Shown: positions 27,101 through 42,100 of the stretch, piece by piece
Layout: each line of letters begins with the position of its first letter
Position numbering within the stretch: position 1 is the stretch's first letter
DNA from: Acanthaster planci
Taxonomy: Eukaryota > Echinodermata > Asteroidea > Valvatida > Acanthasteridae
Direction of reading: 5' to 3'
DNA length: 58,661 nucleotides
Assembly (NCBI RefSeq): GCF_001949145.1
Contig: NW_019091430.1
Span: 231,886-290,546 of the forward strand
Position numbers and translations under genes: made by a program
Notes under the pieces: generated by a model
What the model was told of the DNA's origin: nothing
The model's database searches: none
The model's input: only the letters and a program-made list of their open reading frames with translations

Positions 27101-30100
27101 TGCTGGAATAGACCAAAATGTTTGTGCAGAATTTGAACAACTGTCAGGTTAAATTGTGAACTATGAACACTTTTCTTTACATTCATCATGCAGGAACCTT
27201 TTATAAAGTGTCAGTGATAACCTGTACAATGTATGTCAATGTGTTTGTATCTGCAATGTGTGATCTTGATTAAAATGACTATTTTAATTAATTTGCTGTA
27301 TCAGTATCTGTAGGTTGCAGAAAACAATTCTGGCATTAACGCATTGGAAAGAGATAATATCTTAGGATGTTACTCTGAGTGAGGTTTGTGACCAAGGAGA
27401 GTTTTAAAACCTCTCAACCTTTTCAAGTTATGTAATCTTTTGTAAATTTTTAACCCCCAAAATAACTTTTTTAAAAATAAAATTATCCAGTTTAACCAGT
27501 GGGTGATTAAACCAGAATTCAGAAATACATGTACCTCAGACAGTCTCCCTATTCAACAACATGCAACTTGACCATGTACTGACATTTGATAATGCCCACT
27601 GAGAACTGATGATGCCTACGCGCTGGCACCTGAGTGCGAGATAGTTTAATTGATTCTGATTGGACAAGAGTTTGTGTGCACACGGCTCACCACGTACGCA
27701 CCAATATATAAGGAGATTCTATTGGACAACTTGTAAAAGGAATCTATCATAAAATGGACAGGGGTGTTCAGCAAAATAAAAGTAAAATTCTAGAACAAAA
27801 TCCTTGGGAATCCGTCATATATTGACTTCTTTTAGACTCTCTGACCAAAAAGGTATTTATAAATGGGAATAAATATGTGCTTGGTCAGACCGGCTCAGGA
27901 GAATGAATGTTGACCATGCCCTCACCTGCAGCTCAGGCATTATGTCACAGCCATTCTCCCGAGTCGGTCTTAAATGCACATTTAATACTGCCAAGCATAT
28001 ATTTATTCCCTCAAGAAAATTAGACCAGCAATAATAAAATTTCTGCAAAACTGGAAAAGTCAGCCTTCCTAAAAGCCACAACCTGCTGATTCAATGTGCA
28101 ACTAAAGTACAAGCTTGTGAACCACAACTTAGGTCCTCGTAAATTGATGCCTCCCCCATAATTTCAGTTTCCCACCATTCCTGGGCCTATAATGACTCTG
28201 GACTGACCTTATACTCTGCAGTTTGTAGCAAGGAGGAACACAGTTTTCATCCAGCTGAAACCAATTCTTGAGCAAGCCCAAGTCATTGTCATACTCCTTC
28301 TCTGTGTACTTGTCTAGCTCAGCATCTGAATCAAATACCCCTCCACCCTCAATGGTGTCATCTCTGCAATATCAAGATGCGCACAGAGATTAGGTATAGT
28401 CCATTTCCTAAAACAGGCAGTTACAGAACAGAAATGGCTTTTCTGACAGGAATAATTCGTCATAATTTGTCCTTCAAAAGGTGATGAAAATTGGATTTTT
28501 ATTATTATACATGTAGTAACCCTGAATCTTCTTTGATCATCTAAAGGACAATTTCAGAGCTTGCTACTGTGTGAAAAGTAATTTGGTGCTTCAGGTGGAA
28601 ACAATATTTTTCAGATGTTTATATCTATTCAAAAGACTGCATACAAACTTTATAAATAAAACCTTCGTATGTATTTGGCAGTCATGTACTTGTTTATAAA
28701 AATGCAAAGTGATGTTCGGAAAATGTTGACTCCATGCAGAACACCACACTGATCTTTTCTTTGGAATGTTGTGAAAAGCTGTAAACTTTTGCACTTGAAA
28801 AATCCCTCAGCATACCATATTCTTGATGCAACATCCACATGTATCACTCATTATTAGAATTTTAATCAGATATGGAACTTTGGGAAATTCCACATTTACC
28901 TCTTCCAGTACAATTTCCACAAAGAACGTTTCTGCCAAAACAAATTTGGCAATTAACACAACCAGAAGGTGCACGCTTTTTACAAAAGGTCTGCTTTTTT
29001 CTTTTCAAATAATAAAAAACATATCTTTTGCTTATTCAGTATTACAAAAGAAAGGAATGAGCCCCAAAAGAGTTAAGTGCCCTTTCAAAACTTTTTTTCC
29101 AAATAGTTTTTATGTTTGCAAGACAGTTACATGTACATGTATTTAAGGTAACAGTCAGCTCATTGACTCCAAATACAGCTGTACATGTACATAACTTTGG
29201 ATTGGATCCCTAGAACATTCAATTTTTCCTTGGATCAACAAATGGAACATGCCCGGAATCACTCCAGAAGTTTCAGCAATTTAGCTTAATTTTCATGTCT
29301 TTTTTTTTAAATCTTGTGTATTAAAGTGCAAATCTGAAGTTTAAAATAAAAAATATATGAACATTTAATTAGCAGCATAATATCATGTAACTGAAGAATA
29401 CCGAGTACACGTTAACGTGACATTTAAACTTCAAGAAGTGCTGAAATTAGTAAGATTGAGAAAAAATAGCAAAATATTGAATTCCAAGACTATGTCCAAC
29501 GTACAATGGATCAGACATTTTGATCGTGAACAACTCTGGCAATGAAACATACAGAAAAACTACTGTAAAATATCAAACATATGATGGCACTAAATTATTT
29601 GTGCAAGGACAGATGGTGATGGAGGTTTAGGCTTGGAAAAGGCAAGTAGGTGCCTATAATTTGTATGAACACAACAGATGGCAGTCAGTACATGTAGTAC
29701 ATGTATGTTCTTTGCAATCAAGGCAACACCACAAGACTTGTTTGCCAAGATCATCACAGTTTACATGACTAATCCTATATTTACTGTCATCAAGTTACAA
29801 AATATTCAAATATGTTTAATATAAAGTATTCCAACCCTCTTGATCCATTTTGTATTGTTAATACATTGCTACTTCTGGTGGAATGACTCATGATACTTTT
29901 GGTGAATTTCTGCACTGCAAGGGGAACTCACTGGTCATGACCTGTTTGTGTAAGTACCATCATCTTGAATGACTCATGAAGAATGAAGTGTCATTTCACT
30001 GAATATGTCTCAGTACAGAAGACTCTGTAACACCCACATCTTTATTCATTGTTGCAAGTAATTTGGCAAAATCAAATGCTAAATGCAAGCATGTATAACT

Positions 30101-33100
30101 TCAAAAAGCCCTCATTCAATGAAAATGATTCTGCTCTCATCAAAAAAGACACTACAAAACAAAAAACTAAAACCAACTCAGAAGAAGAAAGACAACAGAC
30201 AACATACTGTTAAATCCAGTGCTGTCACTAGGTTACCATGCAAAGGAAACAAGTGCAAACGCGAATGAGAATCTTTCAAGAGCTTGATTAAAAGTGAATA
30301 GTGGGCAATACTGAGCACTCATAGGACTTTTTTCCAAATCTTGGGCTTACCTTTGATTTTGGCTTCATTTTCATGCTCACATTTACATGTGTGCTTACCG
30401 TTGGACCCAGACAGAAATAAAGGTAACCAAACTTTGGCTGAAGCAACTGATTTTTTAGTACCACGAAGCAAAGCTGCATCAAGCAAAAAGGTCTCAATTC
30501 AGGGGAGTGAAATTTGTGGAACTAAAGCGTGAAGCTTAGAAAGACAGAGAGGATGTTCCAACTTGAAAACCCCCAAAGCTGAATACTCACATGAGTAGTA
30601 GTAGAGTTGTTGGCCAGCTTTAGTTGTCAATAAGGTATGCATGCATATACATGAGATGGGGGGAGGGATAAATGGGTAAAGAAGATGGAGTATGATTGAC
30701 AGACAGGCATGCAAGCAATCTAATTTTCTTAACATGGAAAACTGTACGGAAATATCTGAGCCAAATTTAAGACACTATGTACAATACATGTATATTTTGG
30801 GGCAAACATTTCTGCACTCCAAACAATGATTCTCAACCAGGTTAACATTTAAGTAATTTCATCACATTATAACTGATTTACTTCACTTTTTATGTTAACC
30901 TGGCTGTTCTGTTTAACCACAGCATTGCATTGTGTTTTTCCATAAAGAATGTCAGCACTCTTTTTGATGCATGTAGCTTCCTTCACCTTCCTCTGTTAAT
31001 GTCACTTTTCAATTAACTAGCCTGTTCCCAGTTAGTTATTTTAATCCTGATTAAAGTATCATTTACCGTCTTTTAACCATGTCGGTGGCTCTAACCACGT
31101 TTACCATGAGGGTACCTTTCTCTCGAAGATGAGCCGTAGAGCTATGGGTTTATCCAAAGCAAGCAGGTGACAAAATCAAAAAAGAGAGACACGACTTGTT
31201 AGTAATGCACAATCAAGCATGTATGCATAGTTAGTGTAATATAATGTTTGTTAGTTTATGTGCATACATTTTTGGTACCAAGTTCCACGTACATGTACTG
31301 TTGGGTACCATGAGGAGTCACAGAATTCTTTCCTCAAAGAAATTTGTTTTGAATATTTGGTTGTACATGTAAATTCAATGTCTTCATTTCAACGTTTTCC
31401 ATTCCAGATTATATTTAGGTATTTGTGCATAATTTCCAGTACAAACATCTTTCTCTTGGGAACATGTATCCAAAGTTTGTTTTTTACATACATGCAGACA
31501 CATGTATGTGACCTCACTTTATTAAAATATCTCATATTGACAAAGTCATAAAACAAATGCCAGATGTTAAATGATGAGCTGTTAAAACTGAACACGCATG
31601 CATTCAGCTCACACAAACACACATGATTCAAAGTGTATGTTCTGTTCATTACAAGGCAAAAGGACTGACCAATCAAATCAAATGTTGATGAAAAAATATT
31701 TCAACAAAGAAGTACTCTTAGGCCCCCCAAAAAACTCGGTCTCTGGTCAGACCAAAGTTCCAGAACTGATGATGTCATGCCGCCATTGTTGTTGATCAGC
31801 TGGCTGCAACTTACTGGCTGCTGGCTGTAACCTACCCATGGTCCACTCTTTGTGTTTGACATCAACATTATGCAATTGTAAGGGATCTATCACCGGGTAA
31901 AAGCTACAGTACCTAAGAATTAGTCTGGTTCCTTGAATAAATTGCCCTTTGGACTTGTGGCCAGGAATCAGTCTACTCGCAAACATTCAGGTGGTGCGGA
32001 AATAGAGGTCTGTTTTGAAAATTTTGAGAAAAAAATGAAACAAAAAATTGACGCTCTCATTCAAAAGCGATGCGTGCGCTGACCAGAGACTGACTAGTTT
32101 TTGCCTTACTGTGCTGAATGAAAACTTGAACCATTGGTTTCACTGACATACTGTACTTATGAAGTGACATACTACTACTAAAAAACAAACACGCAAAACC
32201 TACTCTTGAAACAAAGCATTTGAACAATGTCTGGCTAACTGAATTTGTGCATTTAAAGTTTCCACTCATCTGGCTGAATAACATGCCGCATCAAGTGATC
32301 TAGGGTGACGCTATTCACAACACTCAACCTCAACAACTTCTGCAATAGTTTGTAGCTATGGTTGCATTCAGCATACATGCCAAGCACACCAGCTGTTGGT
32401 GTCTACTGGTGCTTACTGAATCATGCAAGCCTTTTTTTCTGAATGTCTCTATCACTTTCATCTTACGTTAGACAGTTTCAAACCTTTGCTGATAGAACCA
32501 AGAATTGCCTAACATAAAAGAGCAGAATACTTTTTCAGCAGGAAACAGATCTGCACTGAACTTGACAAAATGAAGCCTGAATCTAAACATAAGGAATATG
32601 CTGTGACATTGTTTTCTGTGTAAGCACAACTGAAGGCACTGTTAACTTGCCCATATGAGCAATATGAGGTGTATTCTGGATTCCAATCACATGTACATGT
32701 ACCACAGAAAAATGCACACGTACATGTACACATGTATTAGCATGTTGACTGCATGCAGTATACATGTGTTCTGTAGACAAGTCCACTTCAAGTAACAAGT
32801 CAGTCACGTATCCAATCTCAAGTCATGTCAGTGTTCCTTAAATGCCCTGTGACATAGGCTCTTCTTAAGACCCCGTACCTTGTTATCACAGCTGTATTGT
32901 GACTTACCAGTAATACTGAAAACACTCTGAATGAAACATATTGAATGCAAACCACCTCATCAATAACACAGAAAGTTTAAATTACACTTCCAAAGAATTT
33001 GCAAGCATATGAACACAAAGTATATGAATACTTTTATCAAAATGTTGTCACACACAAGAGCGTTTTACTCACTGAACTTGGGGCCTCTTGTTGTCTGACA

Positions 33101-36100
33101 GTTTCCTGGATCGCCCTGCTTGCTGTGGTTGTTCATCACCTTCTTCTATTGTTGTTCCGAGGCTCTTTTTGATTGAATCACTAACAGAAGACTTGCCTTC
33201 TGTCACAGTTGACAAAGTACTCAAACGCCTTTCATGACTCTCTTGGCTTTCACTGCAACAAATAAATTAGTACTAAGGGTAATTCCAGAAATTAGGGGTC
33301 CAAAACTATCACATTTTCGTGTCCTTGTTACATCTGACCTTTGTTATTTGACATGGAAATATCACCGGAATCATTTTCAAACTAGTACTATTTGTTTGGC
33401 AGGTAACTTGCATTAATTTATCACTTCTGGAAATTAGAAAATGTGTTCTGAACTTTCAAAATAAATAGGGCCATTGAAAAAAAGGACCCCTAATTTCTGG
33501 AATTACCCACATACTAATTAAAGGTTAACAGAAATTGAAAACATATGGTGCACGTGAAGTATTTCAAAATAACAATAAATATGTAACCATTTCAAATACA
33601 TCACAAACTGAATGTTCACACCATTAATAGTGACCCAAAAATGAATGAAAAGATCCTGTGTTTCCCTGCCCACCAAAAATCTCCTTAGCCCGTTCACGCA
33701 CCCAGGCTGATTTTATGATCTTATCATCGGAACGCCTACCGTGTACTGTGTATGTGTACATTGCATGATTGCACACGGTACATGCAGTATCGCATGCTTG
33801 CAATAGACCACGTTGTGTTTGATGTACCTTAACCCACAGGCAAACGCTGTCTCAGTTCAAGAAATACAGAATATGACTGTGTCTTGTAATTTCTACCTGT
33901 ACATGTAGGCGTTCTGCTAATGACGTCATCAAATCAACCTACGAGTGTAAATGGCAAAAAAGGGATTTTTTGGTGGGTGGGGAAATGCAGGATATTTTTT
34001 TTTCATTTTGGGGTCATAATTAATGGGGTAAACATTTTATGAATTTCTGAGGTTTTTGAAATGGTTATGTATTTATTGTTATTTTGAAATACTTCATGTG
34101 AACTAAATGTTTTCGATTCCTGTTAACCTTTAAACAGTGTTGTAATTGAGTCCATTATAAGTCCCCGCAAGTCCAACACATGTCATTCACAAGTCATCTA
34201 ACTTCAAGTCAAGTCACAAGGTATTCAAATGAACTGTAACAAATGCATTCTTTTGTCATCATTCACTCACTTTGATACTTGTGACTAGTCTTTTAATGAA
34301 CTACGACTGGAACAGTGGTTGACTATTCTTTCAGATTAATTGGTGAAAGTAGTTGTATACTAAATTCATACCTCCAGTGTTGTAGTCAAGTTCTTTTGAG
34401 TACCAAATTCTCTGTAAAATACTGAAAAGTTAGGACAGAACAAAGCTCAAGAACATGGGTAGGGAATGTAAAATGCACAAAGGCAAGATAACAAAATAAA
34501 TTTAACCACTTGCTGCAGGGGAGTCCGGTTTCCAACACGTATTCTTTATATGCACATATATGCTCGAAATCGGACAAAGAGAACTGGGCCTTGTAACAAA
34601 AGACCGTACTTGGAACAAAGGTCCAGGCTACTGGGAATTACCAACATTTTTTCACTCTCAATAGTGGAGATAATCCAGCATTTTTTTGGAAACAGTATAC
34701 CATTGTTTGGGGCATTCAGTGCGAGCAGATTACCACCGGGACAAGAGCACTCCACCACCACAGCAATGAGCTACACAGTACCGCTGCATGTTAATCTGGC
34801 CCCTACTGAAAAGATGTCAATAGCGCACTGTGCCAGTTTTGGGAACAAAATAAAATTATGTGACATCGCACACCACATCGGGCTCTTTTTACAAGGCTGC
34901 AGGCCTGGCTGAAAAACACCAGCGTCAATAGATGTCGTCTGTTAGATTAGAGTAGAACCAGATAGTCTTTCTTGTGGGTGTAAGAGTCCAGTAAATGAAG
35001 ATACAAAATTTTAAAGAATTCTGAAAACAGAAAAAAATGAAAAATACTCAAACCTAGCAGAATCAACATTCATAAATGCCCCCGGCAGGAAGTGGTTAAG
35101 ACTTCAGACTCCAAAGTTTTATAAAAAATTAAGTGTAAGAGGAAAAGTAATTGAAAAGTACTTGGCCGAGTACTTTTTGAGCACTTTTGTCGTAAAAACT
35201 TATTAAACAATGATGATCTGAAGTCACAACTTTATTTGTAATCTTACCTTGGAACATTAATTGTCCAATGTTCGTGTCCCTGAGCTTTGCTCCCTTCTAT
35301 TCAGTTCAGTATTTGACGGAGAGTTTGGTACTTGAACAACAAATACTTATAAAGTCACAACAAAAATGAACTAAAAATGGTTTTCAAGGAGATATCTTTT
35401 CAAAAACATCAGACTAGAGCAGATTTGTCAGCTGATGGTAATAGCATCTCCCTTGCATGCATGTCTATGCAACATCTGGACTTTGCAGGAAAGAAATAGT
35501 GTCCCACATACACTCCATCCTTAATATAAGGAGCATTCTTGCTAAAAGTCCCAAGCCTCTTGAATTCTTCTGTTTTATTTTTCCAGTCCTTATGACAATA
35601 ATTAGTGACAGGAATGGATTGGACACTAATAACATATCCTATCCTTGCTTGGCATCCTTCGATTGGTGGGTAAGTGGGGCGCCATCGCGCGGCGGTGGGT
35701 TGTTCCAGAAACTTGTCGCCGCCGCGTGGATATGCCTTGTAATCCACCAACTCAGGTATGCAATTTTAACTACTTGTACCAATGTTAAAGTAATCTAATT
35801 TATTACTTGTTTGATCTTGCATGAATGTAGAGTTTGAACATAAAGAAATAGAGGTGCTGACATTCCTTAAAAGTGATTAATCTAAAGACGAAAAAGGGCA
35901 GTGATTTTGCAAACATGGCGCCTTCATTAATTGCTGTACATAACCATGATGGATGTAGCTTGTACGATGTGCTCCGGGTAATGCCGACCGTAGGCAAGAC
36001 TTTCCCTGTGTTTATACATAGTTTTATCATGTTTGACAAATATTTGGAAGCACAGTAAGCTTTAGTGCACGTGCTTCGTAGGCATTTTATCAGAAATTCA

Positions 36101-39100
36101 GTTTGTTCCCTGGTGAAGAAAAATTCATGATGAGATCAGCACCGTAATGCAGTAGTATGATCTTGAAGACCGCCCTCTTGTGTCGGTATATTTTGTTTTA
36201 ATTTCGGCCTGTACAGGTTCAGGGGTAAAAGTGTTTTTAATTCAAGAGTTTGTGTAATGTGTGGAACCAAACAGTTTAACACTGAACATATGGGTTATTC
36301 GTTCCTGTTAGATAGACCTTTCTGAATGACCTTCTAGGGATCAAACTAGCATATCATTTTATAGGGATCTCTCAGTATGTAATGACGCTGAGAGACAGAC
36401 ATTTGAATTGTCACATGTACAGAATACTTTTTTTTTTTTCTTTTTTATGTTGTTCCCGAAACTTTCTGCCGCCGCGTGGATGTGCCTTGAAATCCACCAA
36501 CTGAGAACCCAGTGAATTATCCAAGAGCACGTAACACACTGTCTTTGGAACTTCATTCCACCAACTGGCCACCAACCACCCAGTCAGAATAGTACCACAG
36601 TCGGACACCCCCTCCCAGCTGTGTACCATCTGACTCCTCGCACTTCCTCCCCTCTCCCCCCGCACAAGAATTTTGTTACAATTAACAAGTTTGTTTGGTA
36701 TATAACGCACCACAGCATTCGCGCAGTCTCAAATTAATGTAGATTAGGGGAAGTTCTGAGAAAAAAGCATCCGGCAAATCAGGTAAAAAAAAAATCAAAT
36801 TGCCACTGACCCAATGGAAACTGTGTCTGACTGAGAAATCCTCGAGGCACGTCGGGTTTGAAGGGTTTGCTCCCGTGCTGTTTGTAATGCTGCTATCAAC
36901 CTCTCAAAATCCTCCACAGATATGGAGGCTGGTACCCGGGTGTAGCCACTCTTCTGTCCTAGTATCGACTGAAAGAATTGGAAATTTTGAAACTGAATAT
37001 CTGAGAACTAGCAGGGTTCAATGCCATCTGTTGGTCCAAGTTACTTGTACATGTAGGTAATGTGTGTTATTGCTGACATAAATGGAATCATACATACAGA
37101 AAAGGCTAAAATTCACACACCAGAATTAACCCTTTTTCCAGAGGTCATTTGTGAATCACTTTCCTGGGGAGCATAATGCTGATCACTATAATGTACTTTG
37201 CAAAGTTCAAATTGCATTGGCAATGCTGAAAGCCTTAGAAATATTCACCTTGACAGATTGGAGAACCCTATTTTGTCATGGTTCTGTTCAATTTCATGCA
37301 GATCATTGTTTTTACTGTTGAAATAACATCATAAATAATGATTACCGCTCATGGGTCATTAGGGAGACATTTTCATAAAAACGTGCACAAAATATTTCCC
37401 ACTTTTACTGTCCCATAATTCAATATTCCCTAATCTGATCTGAACTAAACTTTATATGATTTCATTTTAGGCCCTAAACTATCATCTCNNNNNNNNNNNN
37501 NNNNNNNNNNNNNNNNNNNNNNNNNNNNNNNNNNNNNNNNNNNNNNNNNNNNNNAACATGAAAATGTTATTTCATCATGTGCTTCCATTCATGCAGCACT
37601 GAGGAAAAAATCAGTGAAACACATTACACTTGTTGACAAGTCTGTACCACTGCCAATGTAAGAGTTATCCTCTAGAAGTCTTGCAGAAAATAATTCATAA
37701 GTCAGCTCCATGACACTGCCAACTATTAGTTATCTTGTAGATGGTGTATCTATCATAACACTCACAAATCATAACCTCAACACAATTTAATATAGCCTTT
37801 TAAGCACACATGTATACTTTGCACGGCAAAAGAGGGTGCCCTCTGCATATAAAAATGTATCACGTGCACAACATGTTAAGCTTTCTCTCTTGGGGGAGGG
37901 GGAAAATGGAGTACTGACCACAAAGTTTGGTCCCATGGACACCTTTTGGCACTCTGTCAGTTCCGACAGGCAGTGTTGCACATAAGTATGGCTGTCATCA
38001 GTGATGTCTCTCATACCCCAGTGTGGGTCACTCACTTGGAACTCATAGCCCCTCTCCTTGCAGTAGGTGCGCAGACGAGGATAGACTTTGGATACCAGAG
38101 TTGTTCGCTCTGCCTCAAAGTCTAAAAGAGAGACAAAATGGTTACTACATTAGCACGCATTTTTACGTTATTATAATTACTGTTATTGTTGTACAACACA
38201 CGTGTACAACAATGCAGAATTAACATTTTACACGACACAAATTTACTACTGACTCCTGTCGACCATTTCATTCCAATCCTGCAGGATCAATATATACAGA
38301 TTCACTACCTACCTATTGCATTAACATGTAGTCTTTGGTCAAAGTGATTGGTCAGATCACTACACTTTAAATAAGCCCTTGTAAGGCACGCATATTGCTT
38401 GAAAAAAAGAATAGCAGGGAATACAATTCCCCACCACCAAGCAGAAGTACCTTTACCAACTCATTTTTCAGGGCTCATGCCTAAACACCAAATTAGTTCA
38501 GGCTACACTACCAGTGTAGCGTCAACACTACACTGGTTTAGGCAGGCAGCACCGTGCCGATACACGTAGGGGGGCATGCACCGGCATGCACGTGGCTCAA
38601 CACTAGCATAAGGTGGCACAATGCTGGCAGGCAGGTGGCACCACACTGGCATCCAGGTGGAATGCAATCTTTAAATATCTCTTCAACTGTAAACAAGACT
38701 ATAAATAAGAAACTTTAGTCAAAGACTTTTGCTGCTATCATCTTTACTGAAGGCTACTCAACATATGCCATGATATGTCTTGAATATGCCATTTGGTATC
38801 TTCACAGTGAAGGACTTTAGAAGAGTCACAAAGGTCTATAAGAATGCCACTTTGAACGATTAGCACAGCCAAGACATAAAGAACGAACTGAGAAAAAACT
38901 ATCATATAATGATGCAAACCTGAAAAAGTTGAAGAGATGAAAATCCGGATGATTTTCTTTTCCACCGGATACTGCTGATCAAAGTATCCTTTCATCACAC
39001 AGTTGATGTTTTTATCCTTTCCACAGTCAGCAAGCTCAAGATTCTTCAGAAGAGGATACTGACTTGGAACAGGGCTAACTTCATTCCGAGATAGAATACA

Positions 39101-42100
39101 GCTGTCTGTATCATCTAAGGGTGATAGCGGTTGTTCTGCCACACCACGGCCTGATGCAACCTGAGAGTCATCCCCACTCGATGGGTTATCCATTTTCAAC
39201 TCACAATTGTCATCAGTTCTAGATGTGATACTTTCAGTAACTTTGGATTCCTTGCCGATTGCTGGTAGTCGGATGTTCTCATCAACTGACATGGAAGACT
39301 GAGGTCTAACGCTGTGACCACTGGGCATTTGCTCGATCTTAGGCAAGTGTGACTTCACCTGTCCACCATCATGCCAACTTTCATGGCTCTCGCCACTACC
39401 ATTGGATCTCAATGACTTGATACTTAATGCAGGGGAACCACTCCTAAAACCCTTCTGAGAAGCATCTACAGGTTTGGATGCTGACTGCTTTGCAGCTTCA
39501 GTTTTTACAGCAGTGGCTTCCCCGGAGGTTGTTGCTTCATGTAGGTCATTTGCTGATTTGGTGTCGTTGAGCAGCGGCATTTTGCCACTAGAAAGGTCCA
39601 AAGCCCAAAGGTCATTTCCTTTAAGCTCGGTAGCCTTGTCGCCCTCGACAATGACTTGAGGTAGGATGGGATGTGCACTGGATTGCCTTGATGATGACTG
39701 GTCAATTACTTCACTTGCAATATTCTCCAACCTTTGACCTTCAGCACTGATCAGGCTTCCTCGGCTTATTCGTCCACCATAATCAGTGTACCTGGAAAAC
39801 AAGTTGCGTCTCCCAACATTCTGTGTTGAAAACAGAGAATTTGCAAAATTACATTTTGCCAGCCCTACCCTTGTTAAGTCTGTACAGCATCACATAGAAA
39901 AAAAAGTTTTTGCTGTCTCCTTATATCACAAGAAAGTAATCAACTGCAGGTAAAGGAGGCCATGTTAAATAGCACAACACTTGTATATATGTAACATGAA
40001 CATATTGGCTTACCATCAGCAATTAAGGCATTACTACATGTATACTGTAATTTAATGGACAGTCCAATCACTGACTCTTCCAAATAGCCACGTGACCACA
40101 GAAAGTGATGTCATCGGAAAACCCAAGTTAAACATGCCCGGAATTCTGTGGCAAGTCATGCCAGACATGATTAATGAAAAGACGAAGGTTACATACACTG
40201 AGCATTTGATTTTTGTTGACTGGTAAAAAGAAACCTTTAGGTAACAATAGTTTAAAATCTCAGTAAAATGATTATTTGTGTGCAAAAAATGAGATTGAAT
40301 GTTCATGAAAACAATCACTGAAATGTTGCCACAGCAGAGCTAGTAAAGTTTGTTATGATTGCGTACACATTTCATGTATGAATGGAGGTAGGAAAAGATG
40401 TGTTTGGTGACTCCATTCCTCGGGGAATTCCGTTTATGTTTCCAAAATCTGGATAACTCGAATTTGTTATTTATTCTCTAAGTTGAGTTATCAGATGTAA
40501 ATGGCAACCAACGAAAATATGACTGCGCCACTAGCATGTGGTACTCGTGGCCCAAGAGCAGCTTTTGTGACTGATTTTATACTTCAAAGGTTGCTGTAAA
40601 AGCCGCCCAGTAACCCGCAGAGACATTTTTCAGCGTGAGAATCAACATATAAGCCACAGCTTATATTCTGAAAATTATGGTACTACACCGTAGAACATGC
40701 CTCAGATTTCTGCAAACACCTTGTATCATTTAGTGTTATTGATTATTTACCACATTGCTGGGTATATGAAGTGTAGCATCATCACCCATAGATTCCTCAT
40801 CACTGACAAGTAAATCATCTGATCCTGCTCCTTGGAGGAGACGTTGTCGCAACTGTCTCTACACAAAATGAAAAAAACAAAAAACAAAAAAATTTGAAGC
40901 TTGTGACCTCTTATTAATTCTGACAGTCAACAATAACTCCATGTACCGGTACTGTACTCTCCTTCAGCCTTTGGCAAACCTCACTTAAGATCTGTATTAT
41001 AAAGCTTACATGTACTACTGTTATCCTCAAAGTTTCTGAATTGTTTGAAACCCCACTGAAAACCATATACATCTATGGTCCTTTTAACTGTTTCCAGCCT
41101 ACTCATTTGGTACATGTATGCATTAACTCTTACAACATAGGCATAAAAGCAATCTTCTTAATCACACTGAATCTTGTTTTAAATATTTTAACCTCCTGTT
41201 TTCAACCCAAAATCAGCTCACTCAAAGATTTTTTTACCATGTAGCATTTTCTGACAGTAACTTAATCATGAATCCTAATTCTTAATAAACTAGAACTCCA
41301 CATTAACTCTTAACATTTAAGAACTGCCATTCCAAGTGGTAGTCCTAATTGCCAGTTCTTAGATGCATTACTCATTGCATTTCCTTGTATGTTACACGTA
41401 CACACAAATGCAAACACACATTGCACTGTGCACAGTTTGTATTGTGTTTTGTTTCGGCCTACAAGTTATGTAAATGACCTTCAAAGCCCATATCAGTACT
41501 TCAGTTGCATTGTTGTTCAGTATAAATGTAAGCTTCTTAGTGTAAAAGTTAACAGGATGATTTTTCTAAGATATAACTCGTTCATCGTCATAGTTTCTGA
41601 GAATCAAACCAAGATGCATGACTAAGATTTTCCTTTCTCAAGTTTCCTTACTGCAACTGCACCCTGTTTCTTATTGCATACATGTATACGCCTTGCCTCA
41701 GGGATTGTTTGTCTGAATAGAAAAGAATAACAAACAGATCGAGAGAGAGGGAGAGCTTTTGATAGTTCAATCCTATTGACTATTCTAGTCTAATCAAGTT
41801 ATTCCTCAGAAGAGGAGAAGTAGCAGTCATAGTATCTCTCAACAAGTACCCCAGTTCACTTGTAGTTCTATCACAACCTTCGGAAGATTTGTGTTTTGAC
41901 TGCCTTCACCACAACAAATAGGCAACGTGCCTTAGTAAATTTGAGACGCGCTCATTTATACCTGAAACCAGACAACATGTAGGATCTTATTTATAAATAC
42001 CTTAGACAGTTTCAATATTCAACAATACACAACGTGACGGTCTACAACATTTGAAAATGCCCCCTGCAATTTGATAATGCCCGCTGCGTGAGACTATGCT

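Noticed and set aside
35409-35750. 113-residue minus-strand ORF
   Set aside because: It overlaps a dispersed repeat, shows no known domain, and neighbouring exons join in phase without it.
39790-39798. Acceptor TTTTCCAG just before GTACACTGAT
   Set aside because: It would begin the exon with a single extra base and break phase with 40751-40858. The acceptor ending at 39821 fits phase 0.
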